From NCBI GenBank assembly GCA_902496335.1, contig CABVAO010000029.1, forward strand, positions 1 through 20,660: a DNA stretch of 20,660 nt, read 5' to 3'. Position 1 is the first letter of the stretch, and each line of letters starts with the position of its first letter. Below the pieces are notes generated by a model. That model made no database searches. It saw nothing but the letters and a program-made list of their open reading frames with translations, and had not been told where the DNA came from. Below, in pieces: positions 6,440 through 16,650 of the stretch. The stretch comes from an uncultured Collinsella sp. Lineage in GTDB: Bacteria > Actinomycetota > Coriobacteriia > Coriobacteriales > Coriobacteriaceae. The translations under genes were made by a program, and so were the position numbers.

Positions 6440-7756
6440 ATGAAGAACGAAATGAGCAGAAGGCAGTTCCTGGGCTTTGCTGGTTCCGCGGCTGCAGTTC
6501 TTGGTCTGGGCCTCGTGGGTTGCGGTGGTTCTGCCGGCTCCGGCTCCTCTGCTTCTGGTGACGCTGCCGAGGTCTACTTCCTCCAATTCAAGCCCGAGGT
6601 CGACAAGGAGTGGAAGGAGATCGCCAAGGCCTATAAGAAGGAGAAGGGCGTCGAGGTCAAGATCGTGACCGCCGCTTCCAACACCTACGAGGAGAAGCTT
6701 AAGTCCGAGATGTCCAAGAGCTCCGCTCCGACCCTGTTCCAGGTCAACGGCCCCACCGGTCTTAAGAACTGGAAGGATTACTGCGCCGACCTGTCCGATA
6801 CCAAGCTCCGCGGTGAGCTCATTGACGACTCCCTGGCTCTGCAGTCCGACGGCAAGGATGTGTGCATCGACTGGGTCCAGGAGAGCTTCGGCATCATCTA
6901 CAACAAGCAGCTGCTCGAGAAGGCTGGCTACAAGGCCGAGGACATCAACTCCTTCGACAAGCTGAAGGCTTGTGCCGATGACATCCAGGCCCGCAAGGAC
7001 GAGCTTGGTGTCGAGGGTGCCTTCACTTCCGCCGGCATGGACGACTCCTCCAGCTGGCGCTACACCACCCACCTTGCCAACATGCCGCTCTACTACGAGT
7101 TTGAGAAGGAGCACAACCAGGAGGACGACGAGATCAAGGGTGAGTTCCTCGACAACTACAAGCAGATCTTCGACCTGTACATCACCGACTCCACCTGCGA
7201 TCCTTCGCAGCTTGCTTCCAAGACCGGCGACGACGCCACCAACGAGTTCGCAACCGGCAAGGCCGTCTTCTACCAGAACGGCTCTTGGGCCTACTCTGAC
7301 CTCGTCAAGGCCGGCATGACCGACGATCAGATTGGCATGATGCCGATCTACATCGGTGTTGACGGCGAGGAGAACCAGGGCCTGTGCTCCGGCGGCGAGA
7401 ACTACTGGTGCGTCAGTTCCCAGGCTTCCGAGGATGCCCAGAAGGCCACCGAGGACTTCATGTATTGGTGCGTCACCGCTGACACCCCGACCAGCATCAT
7501 CGCCGACAAGATGGGTCTGACCGCTCCGTTCAAGAGCGCCAAGGAGACCACCAACGTCTTCTCGCAGCAGGCCGTTGCCATGGCCAAGGACGGCAAGAAG
7601 ACCGTCGCTTGGGACTTCGTCTACATTCCCTCCGAGGAGTGGAAGAAGAACCTCAAGCAGGCTCTGATTGCCTACGCTGCCGATAACAGCAAGTGGGACG
7701 GCGTCAAGAACGCCTTCGTCGATGGCTGGAAGACCGAGAAGGCCGCTTCCGAGTAA
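6440..7756 (+). CDS. Carbohydrate ABC transporter substrate-binding lipoprotein
   Basis: 438 aa, family 1 extracellular solute-binding protein, the sugar-capturing part of the importer encoded downstream. The N-terminus has both a twin-arginine motif (SRRQFLG, residues 6-12) and a lipobox LVGC with Cys28, so export by Tat and lipid anchoring on the outer face of the membrane are predicted. A Gly/Ser linker follows, then the binding lobes. ATG 6440 is chosen over an in-frame GTG at 6422 because AAAGGGTGG ends six bases before it and the GTG lies inside or upstream of this ribosome site. Codon use is strongly biased (Lys almost only AAG, Glu mostly GAG), unlike the neighbouring GntR gene, which suggests high expression. 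The substrate is probably an oligosaccharide or alpha-glucan fragment given the neighbours; the sequence alone does not prove it. Confidence 0.92.
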   Translation: MKNEMSRRQFLGFAGSAAAVLGLGLVGCGGSAGSGSSASGDAAEVYFLQFKPEVDKEWKEIAKAYKKEKGVEVKIVTAASNTYEEKLKSEMSKSSAPTLFQVNGPTGLKNWKDYCADLSDTKLRGELIDDSLALQSDGKDVCIDWVQESFGIIYNKQLLEKAGYKAEDINSFDKLKACADDIQARKDELGVEGAFTSAGMDDSSSWRYTTHLANMPLYYEFEKEHNQEDDEIKGEFLDNYKQIFDLYITDSTCDPSQLASKTGDDATNEFATGKAVFYQNGSWAYSDLVKAGMTDDQIGMMPIYIGVDGEENQGLCSGGENYWCVSSQASEDAQKATEDFMYWCVTADTPTSIIADKMGLTAPFKSAKETTNVFSQQAVAMAKDGKKTVAWDFVYIPSEEWKKNLKQALIAYAADNSKWDGVKNAFVDGWKTEKAASE

Positions 7757-7787
7757 GCAGTTGCTGCCCAAGCTATCTGATTAGCGA

Positions 7788-7823
7788 CAGGGGGCGGGCA
7801 GACGTTGGTTTGCCCGCCCCCTG
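7788..7823 (+). other. Intercistronic GC-rich hairpin after the binding-protein gene
   Basis: Perfect 13-bp stem (7788-7800 and 7811-7823) with a 10-base loop and no following T-run. It lies between the binding-protein stop and the first permease. Such structures commonly protect the upstream mRNA from 3' decay or partly end transcription, so that the binding protein exceeds the permeases. Confidence 0.7.
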
Positions 7824-7843
7824 CATATTGAAAGGACCCTTTT

Positions 7844-8698
7844 ATGGGCAAAGCACTCAAGCGCTGGTGGCCGCTCTTTATGCTGCCCACGTGCCTGGCG
7901 TTTATGATCGGGTTCGTGATCCCTTTTATCCAGGGCTTCTATCTCTCGTTCTGCCAGTTTATTATCATTAGTAACGCGCACTTTGTCGGTATCGAGAACT
8001 ACGTGCGCGCGCTGTCCGATCCGCAGTTCTCCACGTCGTTCTTCTTTACCGTGGCGTTTGCCTTCCTGTCGACGGTGCTCATCAACGTAATCGCCCTGGC
8101 CATTGCGCAGGCGCTCACCCGCAAGGCGCTCAAAGGCACCAACATCTTCCGTACGATCTTCTTTATGCCTAACCTGATCGGCGGCATCGTGCTGGGCTAC
8201 ATTTGGCAGATTCTGATCAACTGCCTGCTCTCCAACGTGGGCGCCCAGCTCATCGCTCTTAACTCTGCTGCTGGCTTCTGGGGCCTTATCATCCTGACCC
8301 TGTGGCAGCAGGTCGGCTACATGATGATCATCTACATCGCTGGTCTGCAGTCCATTCCGTCCGACTACATCGAGGCCGCCAAGGTCGACGGCGCTACGGC
8401 ATGGCAGACGTTTTGGAAGGTTAAGATCCCTAACCTGATGCCGACCATCACCATCTGCCTGTTCCTGTCCATCACCAACGGCTTTAAGCTGTTCGACCAG
8501 AACCTCGCCCTTACCGGCGGCGCCCCCGCGCACTCCACCGAGATGCTCGCCCTGAACATCTACAACACGTTCTATTCGCGTGCCGGTATCGCATGGCAGG
8601 GCATTGGTCAGGCCAAGGCGGTTATCTTCTGCATCCTGGTCGTGGCCATCTCCATGATTCAGCTTAAGGCCACGAGGTCCAAGGAGGTGCAGCAGTAA
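7844..8698 (+). CDS. Sugar ABC transporter permease (MalF/UgpA-like)
   Basis: 284 aa integral membrane protein with about six hydrophobic segments, one of the two channel subunits. The conserved cytoplasmic EAA loop that docks on the ATPase is EAAKVDGATAWQTFWKVKIP from residue 177, in the expected place in the second half. AAAGGA lies about ten bases before the ATG. Its stop overlaps the next gene's start by one base (TAATG), so the two permeases are translationally coupled. It is shorter than E. coli MalF and of the usual size for the UgpA/MsmF type. Confidence 0.93.
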   Translation: MGKALKRWWPLFMLPTCLAFMIGFVIPFIQGFYLSFCQFIIISNAHFVGIENYVRALSDPQFSTSFFFTVAFAFLSTVLINVIALAIAQALTRKALKGTNIFRTIFFMPNLIGGIVLGYIWQILINCLLSNVGAQLIALNSAAGFWGLIILTLWQQVGYMMIIYIAGLQSIPSDYIEAAKVDGATAWQTFWKVKIPNLMPTITICLFLSITNGFKLFDQNLALTGGAPAHSTEMLALNIYNTFYSRAGIAWQGIGQAKAVIFCILVVAISMIQLKATRSKEVQQ

Positions 8699-9537
8699 TG
8701 AAACGCGATAAGGTTATCAACCGCGCGCTCTCGATTTTCTTTACGATCCTGTCGCTCGCGTGGATCTACCCCGTGTTCATGATTGCGCTTAATTCTTTTA
8801 AGAAAGCGACCGCAATCAGCACCACCACGGCATTCGATCTGCTCACGCCCGAGACGTTCAACGGCCTCGCAAACTACATGCACGCCCTTAACGAGCAGGG
8901 CTTTGCCTCGGCATTTATGTACTCGCTCATCATCACGGTCACGTCGGTCGTGCTGATCTTGGTGTGCTGCTCCATGTGCGCTTGGTACGTGGTTCGTGTC
9001 AACAACAAGATCTCGAACTTCTTCTATTACCTGTTCGTGTTCTCGATGGTCGTGCCGTTCCAGATGCTCATGTTCACGCTGTCCAATTTGGCGGACCGCA
9101 TCGGCTTTAATACGCCGTTCAACATCTGCTTTATCTATCTGGGCTTTGGCGCGGGCCTGGCGGTCTTTATGTTCGCCGGTTTTGTAAAGAACATCCCGCT
9201 CGAGATCGAGGAGGCGGCCATGATTGATGGCTGCAACCCGGTCCAGGTGTTCTTTAAGATCGTCCTTCCCATCATGAAGCCCACCTATCTTTCGGTCGGC
9301 ATCCTCGAGACCATGTGGGTCTGGAACGACTATCTGCTGCCCTACCTTACGCTCGACTCCACCAAGTACAAGACCATTCCTATCTTGATCCAGTACTTCC
9401 GCGGCGGCTACGGCCACGTCGAGCTCGGCCCCATGATGGCCTGCATCATGATGGTCGTTATCCCCATCGTTATCATGTACATCCTCTGTCAGAAGTACAT
9501 CATCGACGGCGTGGTGGCAGGTGCCGTCAAGGGCTAA
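8698..9537 (+). CDS. Sugar ABC transporter permease (MalG/UgpE-like)
   Basis: 279 aa with about six membrane segments, partner of the preceding permease. The EAA loop is EEAAMIDGCNPVQVFFKIVL from residue 171, followed by the typical PIMKPT. Its ATG overlaps the stop of the previous gene, and GGAGGTG inside the end of that gene serves as ribosome site. Length and layout are normal for the CUT1 family. Confidence 0.93.
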   Translation: MKRDKVINRALSIFFTILSLAWIYPVFMIALNSFKKATAISTTTAFDLLTPETFNGLANYMHALNEQGFASAFMYSLIITVTSVVLILVCCSMCAWYVVRVNNKISNFFYYLFVFSMVVPFQMLMFTLSNLADRIGFNTPFNICFIYLGFGAGLAVFMFAGFVKNIPLEIEEAAMIDGCNPVQVFFKIVLPIMKPTYLSVGILETMWVWNDYLLPYLTLDSTKYKTIPILIQYFRGGYGHVELGPMMACIMMVVIPIVIMYILCQKYIIDGVVAGAVKG

Positions 9538-9561
9538 TGCCGTAACTGTTTTGCAAGTTTC

Positions 9562-9588
9562 TGCGGCGCCCCTCAGCGCGGCGCCGCA
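9562..9588 (+). other. Intercistronic hairpin before the ATPase gene
   Basis: TGCGGCGCC / GGCGCCGCA form a perfect 9-bp stem around 9 bases, with no T-run. The hairpin is followed by ATATCGAAAGG, nearly the same as the ATATTGAAAGG after the 7788-7823 hairpin, so both intergenic segments share one design. Confidence 0.55.
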
Positions 9589-9605
9589 TATCGAAAGGTA
9601 GAGAC

Positions 9606-10805
9606 ATGGCCGAGATCGTTCTCAAACATGTTCAGAAGGTGTATCCCAACAACGAGTCAAAAAAGAAAGGCTTCTTTGGCAAAAAGAAGAAGACCGAGGA
9701 GAAGAAGCACAACCTCAAGGTTACCGAGGACGGTGTGCTCGCTGTAGAGGACTTCAACCTCACCGTTCACGACCAGGAGTTCGTCGTCCTCGTTGGCCCC
9801 TCTGGCTGCGGTAAGTCCACGACGATGCGCATGGTCGCCGGCCTGGAGGACATTACCTCGGGCGATGTGCTCATCGACGGCAAGCGTGTCAACGACGTGG
9901 CGCCCAAGGACCGCGACATCGCCATGGTGTTCCAGAGCTACGCTCTGTACCCCAATATGACGGTGTACGAGAACATGGCATTTACGCTCGAGCTCAAGAA
10001 GGTTCCCAAGGACGAGATCGACCGCAAGGTTCGCTCTGCTGCCGAGATTCTGGGCATTACCGAGTACCTCGACCGTAAGCCCAAGGCGCTCTCCGGCGGC
10101 CAGCGCCAGCGTGTCGCTATCGGCCGCGCCATCGTGCGTGACCCCAAGGTCTTCCTGATGGACGAGCCGCTGTCCAACCTGGACGCCAAGCTTCGTAACC
10201 AGATGCGTGCCGAGCTCATTAAGCTGCGCCACGAGATCAAGGGCACGTTCATTTATGTTACTCACGACCAGACCGAGGCCATGACCCTTGGCGACCGTAT
10301 CGTGGTCATGAAGGACGGCGTCGTCCAGCAGATCGCCACGCCGCAGGAGGTCTTCAACCATCCCGCGAACATCTTCGTCGCCGGCTTCATCGGCGTGCCG
10401 CAGATGAACTTCTTCGATGCCCAGCTGGTGCGCTCGGGCAACGGCTTTACCGTCAAGACCGAGGATATGAACGTGGCACTCGCCCCCGAGACTTGCGCTC
10501 AACTTGCCCTCAACTGGGACGGCGGCGACGTGAAGGAGATTACGGCCGGCGTGCGTCCCGAGCAGATCCTGCTTGCTGACAAGGGCGAGGAGGGCGCGCT
10601 CCAGGGTACCGTCGAGGTGACCGAGCTCATGGGCTCGACCGAGCATGTCCACGTGACCGCTCCCGACGGCCAGTTTGTTCTGATTATCCCCGTCGTCGAC
10701 CTCGAGGCCAAGGGCGCGCTCAAGGCTGGCGACACCATCTGGTTCAAGTTCGAGAAGAACGCGACCCACCTCTTCGATAAGGTCTCTGGCAAGAACCTTA
10801 TCTAG
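9606..10805 (+). CDS. Sugar ABC transporter ATPase (MsmK/UgpC/MalK type)
   Basis: 399 aa ATP-binding subunit. Walker A is GPSGCGKST (64-72), the Q-loop Gln is 110, the signature is LSGGQRQRV (162-170), Walker B is VFLMDEP (182-188) and the switch His is 220. The C-terminal part (about 235-399) is the OB-fold regulatory domain of the MalK type. Odd feature: residues about 17-43, between the first beta strand (KVYPNN) and LAVEDFNL, form a Lys-rich insertion (KKKGFFGKKKKTEEKK), where MsmK-type proteins usually have only two to five residues. GAAAGGTAGAG precedes the ATG. The gene is the last of the operon and is followed by a terminator. MsmK-type ATPases can serve several sugar importers, so it may not be private to this one. 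Confidence 0.95.
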   Translation: MAEIVLKHVQKVYPNNESKKKGFFGKKKKTEEKKHNLKVTEDGVLAVEDFNLTVHDQEFVVLVGPSGCGKSTTMRMVAGLEDITSGDVLIDGKRVNDVAPKDRDIAMVFQSYALYPNMTVYENMAFTLELKKVPKDEIDRKVRSAAEILGITEYLDRKPKALSGGQRQRVAIGRAIVRDPKVFLMDEPLSNLDAKLRNQMRAELIKLRHEIKGTFIYVTHDQTEAMTLGDRIVVMKDGVVQQIATPQEVFNHPANIFVAGFIGVPQMNFFDAQLVRSGNGFTVKTEDMNVALAPETCAQLALNWDGGDVKEITAGVRPEQILLADKGEEGALQGTVEVTELMGSTEHVHVTAPDGQFVLIIPVVDLEAKGALKAGDTIWFKFEKNATHLFDKVSGKNLI

Positions 10806-10873
10806 GCCCGGTGCATCCAGGCCCTCCCTTTGGGCGACTGCGGTATTGCCATCCTTTTGCCGCGGTCACATAT

Positions 10874-10917
10874 AAGGCTCCCCTCCCGTCCACTGGGCGA
10901 GAGGGGAGCCTTTCTTT
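10874..10917 (+). terminator. Intrinsic terminator of the ABC operon
   Basis: Perfect 12-bp arms AAGGCTCCCCTC (10874-10885) and GAGGGGAGCCTT (10901-10912), followed by TCTTT. It lies about 70 bases past the ATPase stop. Confidence 0.85.
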
Positions 10918-10944
10918 GTGTTGGGGCTGTCTGACCGGTCGTTT

Positions 10945-11161
10945 GTCTCGATCTGTAACGGGTGAGGCTGATTTCGGACGTTAGATGTTACAGATCGAGA
11001 CGGTTCCGCTGAGCTAACCATTTCATCTAAATCTGTAACACCAAAGGTGAATTTCAGCTGCTAGATGTTACAGATCGAGATAAACCCAAGGGGAGGGGCC
11101 GGTATGTCTCAATCTGTAACAGCTGGGACCGTTTTTACCGAGTAGTTGTTACAGATCGAGA
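10945..11161. repeat. Three hairpin repeats with an ~80 bp period
   Basis: Three units of 55 bases, at 10946-11000, 11026-11080 and 11107-11161. Each has a left arm related to TCTCGATCTGTAAC, exactly 27 loop bases and a right arm GTTACAGATCGAGA that is identical in all three. Left arms vary: unit 1 is perfect and extends to 15 bp, unit 2 has two mismatches, unit 3 has one. Loops 1 and 2 share ATTTC near the middle and end in TAGAT. Units start 80 and 81 bases apart; the 25-26 base spacers are unrelated. The array lies between the convergent terminators at 10874-10917 and 11202-11231, so it is unlikely to regulate either neighbour. No coding sequence is seen here. Confidence 0.85.
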
Positions 11162-11201
11162 TTGTTTGGCCGAGTCGGGTCACAGGGTAACGTGCGGGCA
11201 C

Positions 11202-11231
11202 AAAAAACGGAGCCGTGTTGCCACGACTCCG
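11202..11231 (-). terminator. Intrinsic terminator of glgP
   Basis: On the minus strand CGGAGTCGTG pairs with CACGGCTCCG around GCAA, with one mismatch, followed by TTTTTT (11207-11202). It lies 30 bases past the glgP stop. Confidence 0.85.
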
Positions 11232-11261
11232 CTTTCAAGAGGATGGGTAAAGGAAACGAAA

Positions 11262-13529
<2,268 letters not shown>

Positions 13530-13578
13530 GTTTTCTCCTGTGATGGGTTGTTTCATGTCTGCAATTCATAAGAAGCCG

Positions 13579-13606
13579 GCGCGAGGGGATTGGGGTGGCC
13601 TCGCGC
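13579..13606 (-). other. Hairpin between malQ and glgP
   Basis: GCGCGAGG / CCTCGCGC (13579-13586, 13599-13606) form an 8-bp GC stem in the 128-base gap. On the minus strand only CGGCTTCTT follows, a poor T-run. It could be a partial terminator or an mRNA stabiliser or processing site that sets the ratio of the two enzymes. Confidence 0.4.
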
Positions 13607-13657
13607 GGGAAAAGCAAGCGCGTCCGCACGGTGGGGAGGGGTCGGGCGCGGTAGCTC

Positions 13658-15163
13658 CTATTGAGGAAGCTCGATTTCGGCTTCCGACGGGATGCGGAAG
13701 TAGGTCTCGGTCCAGTCGGTGAGTTTGTGCTCGAGCTCGCGGGTGATGGCGCCGTCGAGCATGCGCCAGGTCCAGTTGCCGCCCAGCGTGGCAGGGGTGT
13801 TGATGCGCGCCTCGTTGCCCAAGTTGAGCAGGTCCTGCATGGTGTAGATGCACGTGTCGCTCACGCTGGCGGCGATGGTGCGATTGAGTGCATCTGCCAT
13901 GGGTTCGCCGGCCTGCTGATGGGTGTACAGGGCTGCCTGCTCACGCTGACGCGGGGTGGCCGTTCCCTCAAACCAACCGCGCGCCGTCTCGTTGTCGTGG
14001 GTGCCCACATAGGCGACGGTGTTGGCGATGTAGTTATGCGGCAGGTAGTACGAGTTGGTACCCTCAAAGGCAAACTGCAGGATTTTCATGCCGGGGAAGC
14101 CCGAGTTGTCGCGCATGTCGATGACGCCGGGGGTGAGGAAGCCCAGGTCCTCGGCGATGATGGGCAGCGTGCCGAGCTTTTCCTCGAGTGTCTTGAAGAA
14201 CTTGAGGCCGGGCCCCTGCGTCCACGAACCGTAGGACGAATCGGGCGAGGAGAACGGCACCTCCCAATAGGCCTCGAAGCCGCGGAAGTGATCCAGGCGG
14301 ATGACGTCGTACATGTCGAGGGCGGCGCGAATGCGGCCCTCCCACCAGGAAAAGCCGTCGGACTCCATGGCGTCCCAGTCGTAGATGGGGTTGCCCCAGT
14401 ACTGGCCGGTGGCCGAGAACTGGTCGGGCGGCGTGCCGGCGACGCTCACCGGATTGCCGGCGGCGTCGATCTTAAAGAGCTCAGGCGTCGCCCACATCTC
14501 GACGGAGTCACGCGAGACATAGATGGGCAGGTCGCCGATGATGAGAATGTCGCGCTCGTTGGCATAGGCCTTGAGGCGGCTCCACTGGCGATCGAAGAAG
14601 TACTGCGTCATCTGGTGGTAGAGCATACGCGCCGGATGGTCGGCGCAGACCTTGGCGGAAGCCTCGCCGCGGGTACGGAGCTCCGCGGGCCACTCCCAAA
14701 ACGCCTTGAGACCGCACTCCTCTTTGACGGTCATAAACTCACAGTAGGGGATGAGCCAGTCCTCGTTGGCCTGGATAAAGTCATCGAAATCGGCCGGCTT
14801 GTCGGCAGCAAAGCGCTCAGCGGCTCGGTCGAGAATCTGACGGCGGCCGCCAAAGATAGCACCGTAGTCGACATTGCTGGGGTCGGATCCCAGATACACG
14901 CCATCGATATCGCGCTGCTCTAGATACCCTGCCTCGATAAGCTCGGCAAAGTCGATAAAGTTGGGGTTGCCTGCGCGGGCCGAGAACGACTGATAGGGCG
15001 AATCGCCATAGCTGGTCGTCGTAAGGGGCAGAATCTGCCAGTAATGTTGTTTGCACGAGGCGAGAAAATCGACGAAGTCGTAGGCATTCCAGCCAAAGCC
15101 GCCGATTCCGTATGGTCCGGGCAGAGATGAGACGGGCATGAGGACGCCGCTTGCACGCTCCAT
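13658..15163 (-). CDS. malQ: 4-alpha-glucanotransferase (amylomaltase)
   Basis: GH77 enzyme that transfers alpha-1,4-glucan chains between maltodextrins, releasing glucose and making longer chains for the phosphorylase. 501 aa from ATG 15163, close to the usual 500 for the bacterial short type. Catalytic residues are Asp291 in VIRLDHFRGFEAYWEVP (nucleophile), Glu338 in IIAEDLG (acid/base) and Asp390 in YVGTHDNETARGW. The N-terminus MERASGVLMPVSSLPGPYGI matches the normal family start, so an in-frame TTG at 15178 and GTG at 15175 are less likely, although AAGAAGG lies next to them. It is first in a two-gene unit with glgP, and its promoter region carries a TTGTTTAAACAT palindrome. Confidence 0.96.
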   Translation of the reverse strand: MERASGVLMPVSSLPGPYGIGGFGWNAYDFVDFLASCKQHYWQILPLTTTSYGDSPYQSFSARAGNPNFIDFAELIEAGYLEQRDIDGVYLGSDPSNVDYGAIFGGRRQILDRAAERFAADKPADFDDFIQANEDWLIPYCEFMTVKEECGLKAFWEWPAELRTRGEASAKVCADHPARMLYHQMTQYFFDRQWSRLKAYANERDILIIGDLPIYVSRDSVEMWATPELFKIDAAGNPVSVAGTPPDQFSATGQYWGNPIYDWDAMESDGFSWWEGRIRAALDMYDVIRLDHFRGFEAYWEVPFSSPDSSYGSWTQGPGLKFFKTLEEKLGTLPIIAEDLGFLTPGVIDMRDNSGFPGMKILQFAFEGTNSYYLPHNYIANTVAYVGTHDNETARGWFEGTATPRQREQAALYTHQQAGEPMADALNRTIAASVSDTCIYTMQDLLNLGNEARINTPATLGGNWTWRMLDGAITRELEHKLTDWTETYFRIPSEAEIELPQ

Positions 15164-15248
15164 GAATGCGCTCACCAACCTTCTTGTTGTGGGGTCGGCC
15201 TGCCGATGGGTGTGCAGTCCGCCTCCGATGTTCTGATTCGATACGCCT

Positions 15249-15275
15249 ATTGTAAAACATGTTGTTTAAACATGT
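15249..15275 (-). promoter_or_regulatory. malQ promoter with a GTTTAAAC operator
   Basis: On the minus strand a TACAAT -10-like box (15254-15249) lies directly downstream of the palindrome at 15262-15273 (TTGTTTAAACAT on the plus strand), so the site falls in the -10/-35 spacer. The palindrome is nested in larger arms ACATGTT / AACATGT (15257-15263, 15269-15275). No good -35 is seen. The position suits repression by the GntR protein at 5414-6133. Confidence 0.5.
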
Positions 15276-15327
15276 ACAGGCAAGATAAAAAAGTTGGTCG
15301 ATTTTCGGCGAATGGTTACATGCCATG

Positions 15328-15361
15328 AAAAAGCCCCGACCTCACAACGTGAGATCGGGGC
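15328..15361 (-). terminator. Intrinsic terminator of galE
   Basis: On the minus strand GCCCCGATCTCAC pairs with GTGAGGTCGGGGC (13 bp, one G-U) around GTT, followed by TTTTTC. It lies 22 bases past the galE stop and separates galE from malQ. Confidence 0.88.
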
Positions 15362-15383
15362 AAGAGCGGTATGTAGGTTTTTG

Positions 15384-16445
15384 CTACTCGGCGTCGGCGA
15401 AGCCGTTGGGGTTGTGGCTCTGCCAGTTCCAGCTATCGCGGCACATGTCCGCGATGTCGTACTGGGCCTTCCAGCCCATCATGCGCTCGGCCTTGGAGGC
15501 ATCGCACCAGTTGGCAGCGATGTCGCCGGCGCGGCGCTCGCGGATCACGTAGGGCAGCTCCTTGCCACAAGCCTTGGAGAAGGCGGCGACGACCTCGAGT
15601 ACCGAGGTGCCGGTGCCGGTGCCCAAGTTAAAGATCTCGACGCCGGTCTTGCCGTTCATCCAGTTAAGGGCGGCAACGTGACCAGAGGCCAGATCGCACA
15701 CGTGGATGTAGTCGCGCACGCCGGTGCCGTCGGGGGTGGGGTAGTCGTTGCCAAAGACCTGAACGGCCTCGAGCTTGCCCACGGCGACCTGGGCGACATA
15801 GGGCACCAAGTTGTTGGGGATGCCCTTGGGGTCCTCGCCGATCAGGCCCGACGGATGAGCGCCGATGGGGTTGAAGTAACGGAGCAGCACGACGTCCCAC
15901 TCGGGGTCGGCGGTGTGGACGTCCATAAGGATCTGCTCGATCATCCACTTGGTCCAACCATAGGGGTTGGTCGCGGGCTTCTTAGGATCCTCCTCGGTGA
16001 CGGGCGGGTTGTCCGGGTCGCCGTAGACGGTCGAGGAGCTCGAGAAGATGATGGACTTGCAGCCATGGTTGCGCATGACGTCGATGAGCACCAGGGTGTT
16101 CTCGATGTTGTTGTGGTAGTATTCGACGGGCTTGCTCACCGACTCGCCGACGGCCTTAAAGCCGGCAAAGTGGATGACGCGGTCGATCTGATGGGTATCG
16201 AAGATCTTGTTCATCGCATCGCGGTCGAGCACGTTGGCCTCGTAGAAGGTGAGGTTCTTGGCGGCCTCGTCGCCCACGATGGTCTTGACGCGGTCGACGG
16301 CGACGGCGCTGGAGTTGGAGAGATCATCGACGATGACGACCTGGTAGCCACCTTCGAGCAGCTGAACGACGGTGTGCGAGCCGATAAAGCCGGCGCCACC
16401 GGTAACGAGGACGCAGGTGTCTTTGGGGTCGAGTGCTTTGGACAT
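15384..16445 (-). CDS. galE: UDP-glucose 4-epimerase
   Basis: Interconverts UDP-glucose and UDP-galactose with bound NAD, for the Leloir pathway and for cell-wall or capsule precursors. 353 aa, an extended short-chain dehydrogenase/reductase. The Rossmann motif is GGAGFIG (16-22), SSSSTVYG holds the catalytic Ser/Thr region, and YxxxK is Tyr162-Lys166 in NPYGWTK. RYFNPIGAHPSG and IFNLGTGTGTSVLEVV are typical family stretches. AGGAGA lies just before the ATG. It has its own terminator and no galK or galT beside it, so it is probably a single-gene unit with a general UDP-sugar role. Confidence 0.96.
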   Translation of the reverse strand: MSKALDPKDTCVLVTGGAGFIGSHTVVQLLEGGYQVVIVDDLSNSSAVAVDRVKTIVGDEAAKNLTFYEANVLDRDAMNKIFDTHQIDRVIHFAGFKAVGESVSKPVEYYHNNIENTLVLIDVMRNHGCKSIIFSSSSTVYGDPDNPPVTEEDPKKPATNPYGWTKWMIEQILMDVHTADPEWDVVLLRYFNPIGAHPSGLIGEDPKGIPNNLVPYVAQVAVGKLEAVQVFGNDYPTPDGTGVRDYIHVCDLASGHVAALNWMNGKTGVEIFNLGTGTGTSVLEVVAAFSKACGKELPYVIRERRAGDIAANWCDASKAERMMGWKAQYDIADMCRDSWNWQSHNPNGFADAE

Positions 16446-16650
16446 GTAGTCTCCTATCGAATCAGGAACACTTCTTCAGGGGAGTATAGCGCAGGCAGGG
16501 ACGCCCAAATCGTGCGCTGTAGGAAAAGCAGAGGATTGTGCTAACGTACTCATAGAAGAGCTTGCGTACGCATAACCTGATCTTTGACATTTGCTTACGA
16601 GCCGCTGACCTTGTAGTTTCCTGCCGTTCGTGGAAATCGTTGGGACGCGC

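Noticed and set aside
6332..7771. Long minus-strand open frame opposite the binding-protein gene
   Set aside because: Its Val/Leu/Gly-rich protein is the antisense of biased codons in a clear lipoprotein gene, and it has no ribosome site or domain.
9657..10769. Long minus-strand open frame opposite the ABC ATPase
   Set aside because: It lies fully inside a gene with all ABC motifs, and its composition is typical of an antisense shadow.
10945..11161. CRISPR array
   Set aside because: Only three units, each a hairpin with a 27-base loop inside the repeat, left arms imperfect, spacers of 25-26 bases and no cas genes.
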